64,000 nucleotides of DNA from Stercorarius parasiticus (lineage: Eukaryota > Chordata > Aves > Charadriiformes > Stercorariidae): the NCBI GenBank assembly GCA_013396915.1, contig VWZL01000522.1:186173-250172 (forward strand). Reading direction: 5' to 3'. Of the stretch, positions 20,301 through 40,890 are shown piece by piece. The position numbers and the translations under genes were made by a program. Every line of letters begins with the position of its first letter. Within the stretch, counting starts at the first letter, position 1. A model generated the notes under the pieces. It saw only the letters and a list, made by a program, of their open reading frames with translations. It ran no database searches and was not told the DNA's origin.

Positions 20301-22963
20301 CACTGGGCACTGAAAGGCTGCTTCTTTCCCCCCCTGCAGGTTTGGCTCCTTTGTGTATTCTAACCAAACCGGGATCATTTTAAATAACGAACTCGCTGAT
20401 TTCTGCATAGCAAACAGAAGCATTAAACCAGGTGAGTATTCTCACCCTCAAAATAAAACACAGGGCCAGGCAAAATAAAATACAGGGCCAGGCGGTGGAT
20501 ATGCAAGGACTCTCTGTAAACTGCAGGTACTCTTTCCTTTGCTAGGTCTGGATGAGAGCAAGTTTGTTTTAGACTAACAGAGGATAAAGCCCTGTAGTGT
20601 GTCTTGTCTACTCACATATGCCCTTACATGGAAACATGGGAGTTTTGGTTTCTGACCACGGAAAATGGAGATTTTAAAAAAAAAAAAAAAGCAGAAGCTG
20701 CTTGAGAGGGAGGAGAGGGAGGAAGCAAAGAAACTACTGCCAAGACAAGCTTTTTTGGATCATCCATGAAAAAGTATATAGTTGCTGCACAATCACTAAT
20801 GCGATAGGCTTACACTGAATTCTGTAACAGCGCAGTGTTGATGCAGAGACATTGCTCTGGGAAATAAGCTATCCCTGATGCAATCTCCCTTGGGTCTGCT
20901 GTGAGAGGGGCCATCAGTACTGCGATGGCAAGATTGCTGCTAGTGATTCCTCAGCTGGGTTGAAAGAGCTGCAGCAAGTCCTGAATGCTTGTAGGATGCT
21001 CTGTGCACCAAGAGATGCTTCCTGTTTAGGCTGTGCCATTAAGGTCCAGTTTCTTGTGAGATGGGGTCTCAGCACAAGGAAGCTAGTTTTTCTGAAAGAC
21101 TTGAGCTTCTTGAGGAATAAGCAGAAGCTTAGTTTTCCATGGGGAATGCAAGAAGGGTGGGGTAGATAAACTTGTGTGTCCCTCCAACTCCCTTAAGAGC
21201 CGCATGGGAAGGATAATACTCTCTGCCTCTGCTCTAGGAGAGAAGCCTCCCTCAGCAATGGTGCCTTCCATTCTCATCTCCAAGACAGGAGACATGCTGG
21301 TGATCGGAGGAGCAGGTGGGGCCTGGATTATCAGTGCTACTGCTATGGTGAGTGAACAGGAACTGCACAGTAATGCCTGCCACCGAGCAAGGGGAGCACA
21401 GAGCGCACACTGTCCTGAACAAAAGGAATTACTTTGCTGCCGCTAGCACTGCTATAGGGATGGCAGCAGTGAAGAGGGCCTGCTGCAGACTGAGTCTGTC
21501 CTCACTGTCTTACCTCTAACATTTCTGTGGCAAGGACAGGGGGTAGCTTCCTCTCTGCTGTTGAATTGCACTTCCACCAGGAGGGACCAGGAATGGAGGA
21601 GGTGGGAGAACCCACAGCAGTCACCAGTTCTTTCAGCCCTCCCGAATTTCCAGCCATGGTCAGTGCCACCTGCTCTTTCTACTCAGCTCTCCTCAGGTCT
21701 TGACTCCTTCGTGCTTTGTTTTATTTGCAATTTAGTCACTAAAGGCTGCAGGTTGGAGGCCAGACCAAGTGCCAGACGCCTCGCTCAATTCTTTTTTGAA
21801 AAAGTTAGAATAATTAAATAGCAAGTTGAGGAAGTTATTAGGAAAAGAGGCATTGCCCAAAACCTTGGGGCCCCAAAAATAAACTGATAAGCTATGTGAT
21901 AGAACAAACAAGAAAACCAGAAAACCACCACCACACATATGCACAGTAATGAAAAAGAACTTGCTGAAGCGTGAAGTCTAACAAACATCTTGTTCAGCAA
22001 TGAAATAAAAGCAGATAAGGCCATAAGAGGAAAAAGAAGATTTCTTTTTTTTTTTTTTTCATCTTTCTTCAACTGGAGAGAAGCATGGGAAGGAGTCCAT
22101 GCTAGGACCTGATCTAAAACCAAAAAGAACAACCATCAATAGAAAGATACAAGATCCATCAGTAGCTACTGAATTCAAGGACACCACTTTAGCTCAGGGA
22201 AAACATTAGGGGAAGTATCATTATGTGCTCACCCTGTTCTTACGCTTACCCTGAGCATCTGCTGTTGGTCACCATGAGGACAGGAGACGAGGCTAGTAGG
22301 ACTTCTGGTCTGACTCAGTGCAGCCTCTTTACAGCCCAGGTTTGCACCATCCTCCAAGGCAGGATTTGCAGTAGACCTGGTCTGACTTTACACCAGTGCA
22401 GAGGATGGCAGCATGTGACCCAGGTTCTTAGTCAGTATCTCCAGAAGGACAGTCATTAAGGAATTTGTTTCATTCCAGGCGATTATAAACAAGCTGTGGT
22501 TTGGCTACGACTTGGAACATGCCATTTCAGCTCCCATCATGCATACTGACGGTGACAATATCATGTTTGAGGATCATTTCAGTGAGGTGAGTGGCCTCGC
22601 TTGGCTCTTACTGTTTTCTCCTTTTGGTGAGAAGGAAATTGCTTCTGTAACTCTCCTGAATAATCTGTATTTTGCATCTAGCTAACCTCCTTCTTGCTTA
22701 AATCTCACTTTCTTAACCTGACCCCACATCCACATCCTTCATTTTCACACCTGGCAATGCTAAGACCTCAGGCCCCTGCCCCATTCACTCCATTTCCTCT
22801 TCTCTCCCCCCTACAGGAGGTTAGGCACAGCCTGCTGGGAAGAGGACACAAAGAAAAGAAACCTACATTTGCAATGAATGTTGTGCAGGGAATTTCCAAG
22901 GAAGGAAAATGCATCTCTGCTTACTCTGATAAAAGGAAGCTGGGGAAGTCAGCTGGATATTAG
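5213..22963 (+). CDS. GGT5: Gamma-glutamyltransferase 5 (leukotriene-C4-hydrolysing type), 12 coding exons, 557 aa
   Basis: Joined coding exons are 5213-5373, 14136-14266, 15907-15996, 17095-17284, 17869-18026, 18416-18565, 18980-19113, 19696-19898, 20340-20431, 21238-21347, 22479-22586 and 22817-22963. All introns are GT-AG and the frame is open to TAG. The family removes or transfers the gamma-glutamyl group of glutathione and its conjugates at the outer cell face; mammalian GGT5 acts on leukotriene C4. Visible features are an N-terminal signal anchor (about residues 6-27), Cys49/Cys73 and Cys191/Cys195 matching the GGT disulfides, and the Asn-Ala-Arg-Glu motif with substrate Arg106. The self-cleavage site is Gly383-Thr384, followed by Asn404, Glu423 and Asp426, a Gly-Gly oxyanion motif in exon 10, and the C-terminal SAGY end. 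Sequons lie at Asn94, 246, 264, 269, 414 and 431. GGT5 rather than GGT1 is supported by VNPQS-type wording (MNPQS here), GVVFTIY, NNELAD and VPSILI motifs. Unlike GGT1, the second serine of the Ser-Ser substrate pair is Ala443. Human GGT5 is about 586 aa, so this is slightly short, mainly before exon 10. Confidence 0.95.
5506..5550. repeat. Tandem duplication, two identical 22-bp copies
   Basis: The copies at 5506-5527 and 5529-5550 (CTGCTCCTGGGTGCTCTCCA plus TC) are identical and separated by one base. They lie in GGT5 intron 1, 130 bases after the exon 1 donor. This is probably replication slippage. Confidence 0.9.
6020..6034. repeat. Poly(A) tract, 15 bases (GGT5 intron 1)
   Basis: Simple homopolymer run with no other structure seen around it. 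Confidence 0.8.
14136..14266 (+). CDS. GGT5: GGT5 coding exon 2
   Basis: Encodes residues 54-97 and one base of Gly98. It carries the highly conserved GGTAVDAAIAG and GLGGGVVFTIY motifs of the GGT fold. The acceptor is CCACAG and the donor GTATGG. It contains the N-glycosylation sequon at Asn94. Confidence 0.95.
15907..15996 (+). CDS. GGT5: GGT5 coding exon 3
   Basis: Encodes residues 98-127 and one base of the next codon. It holds the VEVINARET motif; Arg106 corresponds to the arginine that binds the glutamate carboxyl in human GGT1 (Arg107). The acceptor is TTCTAG and the donor GTAAGG. Confidence 0.94.
16634..16930 (-). mobile_element. CR1 LINE 3' fragment, antisense, in GGT5 intron 3
   Basis: On the + strand this reads as the reverse complement of the CR1 ORF2 end: GGTTGGAACGGACAG, the CTCAAAGCAGAATG segment, CTCCAAGGATGGAGAGTTTC, a TTTTTCTCTTATGCCCAGCT stretch, then CTGTTGCCTTTTGTGCTTTC and a GTCTGGCTCCAGCTTCTCTA stretch. 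The order and spacing match CR1. The copy is more diverged than the one at 29.7-30.9 kb and lacks clear terminal octamers. Boundaries are approximate and it was identified from memory of the CR1 consensus. Confidence 0.8.
17095..17284 (+). CDS. GGT5: GGT5 coding exon 4
   Basis: Encodes residues 128-190 and two bases of Cys191. It contains the family signature [21 protein letters not shown] and the 'FEPTIKLL' segment. The acceptor is TCTTCAG and the donor GTAAGA. Confidence 0.95.
17869..18026 (+). CDS. GGT5: GGT5 coding exon 5
   Basis: Encodes residues 191-243 and one base of Gly244. It includes Cys191/Cys195 (the small disulfide loop of GGTs), WPALQRTL, and GATAFYEG followed by 'LVEDIRKAG'. 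The acceptor is TTAACAG and the donor GTAAGT. Confidence 0.95.
18416..18565 (+). CDS. GGT5: GGT5 coding exon 6
   Basis: Encodes residues 244-293 and one base of Glu294. It begins GSNISLEDLQAY and ends in the PPMGGAVLMFILKILE segment that corresponds to the PLSGPVLALILNIL segment of GGT1. Three sequons lie at Asn246, Asn264 and Asn269. The donor GTAAAC is weaker than the others. Confidence 0.93.
18980..19113 (+). CDS. GGT5: GGT5 coding exon 7
   Basis: Encodes residues 294-338. It retains TYHRIAEALKFG but lacks the [12 protein letters not shown] wording of GGT1, as expected for the divergent GGT5 branch. The acceptor is CTCCTTAG and the donor GTTAGC, ending in phase 0. Confidence 0.9.
19696..19898 (+). 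CDS. GGT5: GGT5 coding exon 8 (catalytic exon, small-subunit start)
   Basis: Encodes residues 339-405 and two bases of Pro406. It contains the autoproteolysis site. The codon at 19831-19833 is the nucleophile Thr384 (MGTSHISV), which becomes the N-terminus of the light chain after self-cleavage. It is followed by [12 protein letters not shown]. The 36 bases at 19858-19893 are identical to the matching stretch of GGT1 (34376-34411, - strand). Confidence 0.96.
20340..20431 (+). CDS. GGT5: GGT5 coding exon 9
   Basis: Encodes residues 406-436 and one base of Gly437. It contains FGSFVYSNQTGIILNNELADF. Glu423 and Asp426 match the substrate-amino-group ligands Glu420 and Asp423 of GGT1. The segment after it is short compared with my recollection of mammalian GGT5. 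Confidence 0.93.
20449..20492. repeat. Tandem duplication of a 22-bp unit
   Basis: Two adjoining copies, 20449-20470 and 20471-20492, differ at a single base. Each contains CAAAATAAAA followed by ACAGGGCCAGG. They lie 17 bases inside GGT5 intron 9. Confidence 0.88.
20676..20690. repeat. Poly(A) tract, 15 bases (GGT5 intron 9)
   Basis: Simple homopolymer run followed by a purine-rich stretch to about 20,740. Confidence 0.8.
21238..21347 (+). CDS. GGT5: GGT5 coding exon 10
   Basis: Encodes residues 437-473. It begins GEKPPSAMVPSILI, where Ser442-Ala443 sits at the position of the Ser451-Ser452 pair of GGT1. It continues with the glycine-rich VIGGAGGAW loop that forms the oxyanion hole, and ISATAM. 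The donor is GTGAGT. Confidence 0.94.
22479..22586 (+). CDS. GGT5: GGT5 coding exon 11
   Basis: Encodes residues 474-509, in phase 0 at both ends. It includes AIINKLWFGYDLEHAI and APIMHTDGDNI, matching the [16 protein letters not shown] region of GGT1. The donor is GTGAGT. Confidence 0.95.
22817..22963 (+). CDS. GGT5: GGT5 coding exon 12 (C-terminus, stop)
   Basis: Encodes residues 510-557 and TAG at 22961-22963. It ends in AYSDKRKLGKSAGY, the GGT5 form of the conserved ASDSRKGG-PAGY tail. It also contains FAMNVVQGISKEGKC. The acceptor is CCCTACAG. Confidence 0.95.
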   Translation, partial: EVRHSLLGRGHKEKKPTFAMNVVQGISKEGKCISAYSDKRKLGKSAGY

Positions 22964-23097
22964 CATGAAATGCCATCACAACACCAGAGGAGATAACTAG
23001 ATTCAGAACATGCTTTGGTTTGGACATGCCAATATCGCCTGTTCCCATCAGGATGCCTTCTAGAGTACGGGCAAAACTTGCGGAGTCACCCTCAGGC

Positions 23098-23103
23098 AAT
23101 AAA
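23098..23103 (+). terminator. Candidate proximal poly(A) signal of GGT5
   Basis: AATAAA lies 135 bases after the GGT5 stop codon. It would give a short 3' UTR. No strong GT-rich element follows at once, so use is uncertain. Confidence 0.5.
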
Positions 23104-25959
23104 AGGACAGGTCAGCCAGCCTTGTTTAGAGCTATACCCTTCATTACTTATGTGATATATGGAAAAAACATATTTCTTGAGCACATCGGCTATTCAGGAT
23201 AAGACAATACAAAATGGGAAAGGAAAATTGGTCCAAAACCCACCGTGAAATGACCCAGCTGTTATCTTCCATTCTTGCTGGAGAGTCTCAGCTAAGAGCA
23301 GAATTGGTTCCTTTCTGTGTCTGTTGCCACAATAAGCTTATTATTACTGGGGCTCAGCAATGTGAAATAAGTAACTAGTTTGGTTATGAGGATTACAAGG
23401 ACCTGTAGGGTCAGGATTTTAAAATCTTAAGCATCCAGGCTTAGAGGGTGGGTTTGAAAAGGGAAGGGAGCAAAACTCCCCACACCCCCTCTTGTTTTTC
23501 CCATCCAAAGAAGCCCTTCTTTTCCCAAAGGTGGCAGATGAAAGCAGCGCACCATAGCACAAGTCTGCTGCCCTACTACTGTCTGCCTTGGGGATGCAGA
23601 GGACCCCACAAGCTCAGAGTAACTGCACCGAAGCTTCCTTTAACCCTGCACACGGGTGACTTTGAGAATAAGCCTCCCATGGAGCGATGTGAATTCCCTG
23701 CTCCTGGGATGGACAGGCTTCAGCTTAGTTCCCCAGGTGCACCTCTCCCTGTGGCGAGAGGAGTCCCAATCTGTGCCAGTTCTCCTTCCTCAATGCCAGC
23801 AGAAGATAAGTCATTTGGGAAGGCAGGCGAGGATTGCAGTGGAAGATGTGTTGGTTTTGGAAGATTTATAACTTTCTTCAAAAGGCAAAGGATCAGAAGG
23901 CTTCATTTGTAGCCATGAGCTCAGCCTGGCCACGCAAATACCAGGACTGCAGAGATGTGATGCAGCACTATCGGGCATTAGCAGAATACTTTCCTCCCAT
24001 AGCTTAAGGACATGCTCCAACTCCCTGTTTACCACAATTCGTCTCTGGTGTTCCCTTAAGATCACAAGGAGGAAACTGTAGGACTACTTAAGGACTAGCA
24101 CAGAGAGAGAAAACTTCTGGAGGAGAGACCTGAACTCATGCACCTGGACACAAAAGGTCTTTTGTAGTTACGCCATAACCTTGCCCTGCTCAAAATAGCC
24201 AAGAGAATCAAACATTTCAGAAAAAAAAGAACCCAACCCAAACAACAAAACCCCCAAAGCTCTTCTTGAACACCCAAGGGCAAGTTCCCATGATCCCCAA
24301 CAACTCCATTTTCTGAAAGCTTTTGAGTTGCACTTCCCTATGGGCACAGACAGTATTGTGTGTTTCTGAAAGCAAAGCCAAACCAGAGCAAGGCACTATC
24401 AGAGCCCTCCCCTTCACATGTTAGTTCATAGCGCACACACAGCCCATGGTACTCGCAGTACACAAACAAATAAAACCCCTCTGTAAACACCATAACAAGT
24501 ATTTGAGCACACACTATTAAAAAAACCAAACGAAAACAAGGCCATCCACACGCACCCTTGCAAACAAGGCCAGATAGGCTTTAAGTCTACGTTCTTACCC
24601 ATGAAGTCTGTCCAATAAAGCCGTCAGCTTGTTAAAATTTCAGCCTTCACTCGCATTTTAATGATGGTCTGAGTGAAGCTGATTAGAGCCAGACATATGT
24701 TTTTGTTCAGAAATTGTACACTAAGGACTGTAGTATGACTGCAGCTGTATCAGAGCTTAATGAAAAAGTATTTCTAAGTTACCAGATCATAACCGCAAGC
24801 ACTTAATCATGTATCTGGAAGACAAGTTATTTATGTATAGAGCCAGCTCCGTGCACTTCCTCATCCAAGTGGCACTTACCTCGAATCACCTAGTTCAGGA
24901 AGGACTACTGTTTTCTCCATCAGAGCTGCTTACTCATTACAGTACTGCTGAATGTGAATAGAGACAGGGAATAGGCCTAAAGTGTGAGGAGGGGCAGTAT
25001 TTATGTTCATTTGGAAGGAGTTAGACTGGGGTTTTTTGGTAGTCATATTCAATCTACATCATTTGCTGGTTTTCTACTTTCATTAACTCCTGTACCTCAG
25101 CTACCAGTTCCTGGGTGCATTGGTTCTAGTGTCAGAAGTAACACCCCAACTGCAGAGTTGTCACAGGGGGAGCACTTATGGGCACCAGACACCATCTGTG
25201 GCTCACATTTCAGGACCAGACGGATTAGCTAGACCGGATGCTGGCTTTAGCAAGATCTGTAGTTATTTCTAGCAAGCCCAACTGAGCTTCAAAAAGCAAC
25301 TGCGAATGGCACTGGCTGGAGACAGGGAGAGCAGTTCTTGCTTCCCTGTTAGGCTTCAGGGCACCCTTCAGCAGCACCCTGGGCCATACTCCATCATGTG
25401 TCAGTATCAGAAAAACCAAGTCACCAAGCTTCAAATTACCTTCACTTCTGACATACCTTAGGGTAAAGCACACCTCAGTAATCCACTCTATCACCTTTCC
25501 AGTGCAGTAGTATCACAGCTACTTCCCACCATGAAGACACGGGAATATTATCTGTAGTCCAGCGCTTGCTGCAATTTAACTGCTTTGCTACTAACATTGA
25601 AACAGAGCCAATTAAGCAGTTTTAAAACCCATCACAGCTTTAATTTGCAAGACAGAAAGGAATGAGAGTGCAGATCTCTCACTGTGGGAGAGACTTCGAG
25701 TCCCGTAGGCCTCACTAGCAAAACATCTGGTGAAGCAGAGGGGTTGTACCTCCCTTAGCTCCTCTGCTCTTGCCCTGCCACCTCCTCACCACTGCTGAAA
25801 TTTGCTTGTGTCAAGACCTTCCAGTTTGGTCCCTCCCCATTCATGCTCAGGCCAACAGGAGAGCATTATTTTTGTACTTAGTCAACTTACATGGACTTTT
25901 AAAGCATCATTGTACAGAGTCTGCTCTATTTTCTAATGAAATCTTTAAATTATATTTTT

Positions 25960-25965
25960 AATAAA
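25960..25965 (+). terminator. Candidate distal poly(A) signal (GGT5 strand)
   Basis: AATAAA followed at once by GTGTTTTT, a T/GT-rich downstream element. If GGT5 uses it, its 3' UTR would be about 3 kb. It could equally belong to no transcript. Confidence 0.4.
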
Positions 25966-28071
25966 GTGTTTTTAAACCTGTCTGGGAATTTCTCCTCTGA
26001 AACTGTTGCCTAGCCTAACACACAAGCAGTTGTTTGAAAGAGGACTTTAATGCAGGTGTTTCCAGCAATAACAGTTATTCATTCTGGAGACTTAATACAC
26101 CACTGGAGAAGCTGAAGAACTGTGCGGACGACTGCATGTGCCACTTGTCTCTCACAGCTTGGTTTTGGCACTTCCCTGTAGCCCTTCCAGAGGATAGACA
26201 GTTGCCGAATGAAAATTGTGGTAACGTTAGACTGAAGAATGGGGGAAAGAGAACTCCCCAGTTCATGGTCTGGATTGCCTCTTAACAGTACATCTCCCTT
26301 TCAAATCATCTGGAATCGGTCATGGCAACACGTCCTGTTCTCCGTACCCTGCCTTGTGTCCGGCAGCTAACGCTAAGACATCATGTCCCTACTCAGAAGC
26401 AGAGGGGGAAGGTGGTTCCATTCAAAGGGGTGGGAGAGGAGCAGGAAGAAGTCTTCTCTTGTGGCTGAAACACTCAGACAAGATGAATGGCCTGCAGGGT
26501 ACAATTTACAGCACGAACCATTGACTGACATTTGCCCATTGATATGCAGACAGCCTCCATGTGATGTGAGTGGTATCAAAGCAGGTGGCAGGGTACATGC
26601 CCTATGCACAGATGTGTCCAAATGATATATGGATAATTACAGCATACAGAAGTACCCAAAGTTTGGGGTTTTTTTTTAATGCAGGATGTAAATGCAAGCC
26701 CAGCTTAGTTTTAACAAATCAGTCCTCTGAAGTGATACTGCTAAAACGAACAAACAAATTCATTTCTGCAGAGTCAAGAATTCAAATGCATTTATAACAG
26801 TTTTCAACAGAAGTGGTTTTAGCCATGGCAGAATCTGAGCTTGACACAAGGGAAGTTTTGTAACAAAGGCTATAAATAACAGGGGAGTTTTCTGACTAGC
26901 TAGAAGAAATTCAGGAACAAAACTAAGACTGTTGTATCATGAACTGTTAGAAGCAGCCCAGCAGCAGTTACTCAAACTTGTTTCAGAAAGGGCACGTTCA
27001 CCCAACAGTCATTTCCCAGAAAACAGTTACCTTCCAGTTTCAGAGCACAAGTGTTTTCTGCTGTAGTTCTGACTAACTATAGTGACTGTAAGGTTTCAAT
27101 AAGCTTATTTTTCTGTGCAATCATTTTGTTTATTTCTCAGATCACACTCAGCCAAGAAAGAGCTCAGCTAGTCCTAAATCCAAAGGGCCAGGTATTTCCA
27201 ACAAATAGCAGCTGCAATCTGGATTTAAACAGCAGCCTGCCACTGAGTGGCATCTATCATGGAATTACAAGAAGTAGAAAAGTCAAAGTCTCAGTTCAGC
27301 AATAAAAGGATACAGGTTTGGCCCCAAACTAATCAAATTCTTAAAGGAGCCCAATGACTCTAGGTATTTACAATCACTGCCTTAGCTGTACCTAACACAT
27401 CATCATCAGTAACAGCTCAGGAAAAAGGAGCACGGAGCACATCCCAGGCAACTTTTGGTTAAAGCAACTCATTTAGTGGAAGTGATATAAGCAATATATA
27501 TGTCAAAGTTTTGACTTTTTGATTTAAGCATGATCTAGCTATCACGTTATTCCTTGCAACTAGACTCTCCTCAATTCCAGAAACTGTTGGGAAAGAGAGA
27601 GTGTCTGATGCCTAAAATTTCAGCCTTTCATTTTCTCTTCAATGCATTCTATATTTTAAGGTTCTTAGAAAACGACAGGACATTTCAACAAGTCAAATAA
27701 ATTAGTTCAGTTACTGTTACTTGTGTTTCAAGGATTTCATAAGCATCCCTAGATTTTGACAACATCCGGAAGCATTCAGTTTTGATCTTGGGCTAAGTTT
27801 ATCTGTTGTGACGTACTAGTCCATGCTGGTAGGTGAACACCAAAACCTCCTCAAGCATAGGAACTCTTCGCTGTTCCATGTCAGATATAGATTTCTGAGA
27901 GGCCATTCATTGTCTGATTAATGGTAACTTACCTTCAAACAAGAGTAGCTGCAGTGTGCCCTTTTTTAGAGGTTTCATTTCCTCAGATTTTGGTAGTTCA
28001 GGCCTGCAGTATGATGTGGTAAAAAGCAAATTGGACAAAACCAAGCCTGTTTTGTATATTTAATTTCTTTC

Positions 28072-28088
28072 TTTTTTTTTTTTTTTTT
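28072..28088. repeat. Poly(T) tract, 17 bases, beyond the GGT1 3' end
   Basis: A run of 17 T on the + strand (A on the strand of GGT1), just beyond the candidate GGT1 poly(A) signals at 28,215-28,224. Confidence 0.85.
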
Positions 28089-28214
28089 AACTCATAGCTT
28101 CATCAAAGGAGTGAAGAAAAGAGAAAAATCTCAGGAGAGCTTCTTTCATGCAGACTCTCACCATCCCTTTTTGCAGTAGCAACTGTGCAGGCAAGAAAAA
28201 TGTGTGACTCCACA

Positions 28215-28224
28215 TTTATTTATT
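28215..28224 (-). terminator. Candidate poly(A) signals of GGT1 (overlapping pair)
   Basis: On the - strand AATAAATAAA gives two overlapping AATAAA hexamers about 680 bases after the GGT1 stop codon. A further - strand AATAAA lies at 27,129-27,134. Confidence 0.5.
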
Positions 28225-28903
28225 TTAGTTGTGCTCAGAGTTTTACAGGTAGCATCTTCCCTTTAGACCTTCTCAACAGAAATATAAAAAGGTTTGAAGC
28301 CATTTCCCCATTTACCCACTCATCTCCAATAATCAACTGAAGTGAAAAGCAGAAACATCTCTTGTTAAAAGAAAGAGTGGTGAGTTTGTGAAGGCTTATC
28401 CCAGTCTAGAGCTGGGCTTCCTGCTATGGCACAGATCTATTAATTTGTAACTCAGAAAAGCCAGTCCCCAGAGTCCTGTAACTCCCATCTACTCAACAGG
28501 CAACACATCTCCTCTCTAGCAGTGACAGGGACATTCCCGGTAGCTGACGCTGTGCAAGGGACACACTTCCTGCAGCTTGAGTGAGCTGGACCTTCTTCAG
28601 GAACTCTGGGTACCCAATCTGTCTTCATGGGATGGAGAGGAGGCAGGGAACAAACTCTTCAAGGCAGAACAGACTCTTCAAGTAAGTACTGCACATCCTG
28701 GTAGACATGCCTGTCTTAGCAGGCTGCTGTAGCATGAGGCATTTCGGTCATGGCTGTAGAGAACTGTCCCAGCTCTGTCAATAGAACCACAGGTAAATTT
28801 GTTCTCTTTCCTGTGAGAAGTCCCTGAGTTGCAGATCTACAGGATCTTCCCCCCAAACGCACCTCAGTGTCACTAGATCACTGAAAAAAGGAGCTGAGCC
28901 ACA

Positions 28904-40883
<11,980 letters not shown>

Positions 40884-40890
40884 GTTCCTG
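40884..40890 (-). other. GGT1: Splice acceptor immediately before the GGT1 start codon
   Basis: On the - strand CCCACAG ends at 40,888, followed by GAAC and the ATG. The rest of the 5' UTR must therefore come from at least one upstream non-coding exon at higher coordinates. Mammalian GGT1 has the same arrangement, with several alternative non-coding first exons. I could not place the upstream exon(s). Confidence 0.7.

Larger units (their letters stand above)
14267..22816 (+). other. GGT5: GGT5 introns 2-11
   Basis: Ten short introns of 1640, 1098, 584, 389, 414, 582, 441, 806, 1131 and 230 bases. Their only recognised content is the antisense CR1 fragment in intron 3 and the 22-bp duplication and A15 run in intron 9. 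No alternative coding exon was seen. Confidence 0.8.
22964..28903. other. Convergent spacer between GGT5 and GGT1
   Basis: About 5.9 kb between the two stop codons, with no coding exon recognised on either strand. It holds the 3' UTRs of both genes. Candidate poly(A) signals are at 23,098 and 25,960 (+) and at 28,219 and 27,129 (-). Long-UTR forms would still leave about 1-2 kb between transcript ends. Confidence 0.65.
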
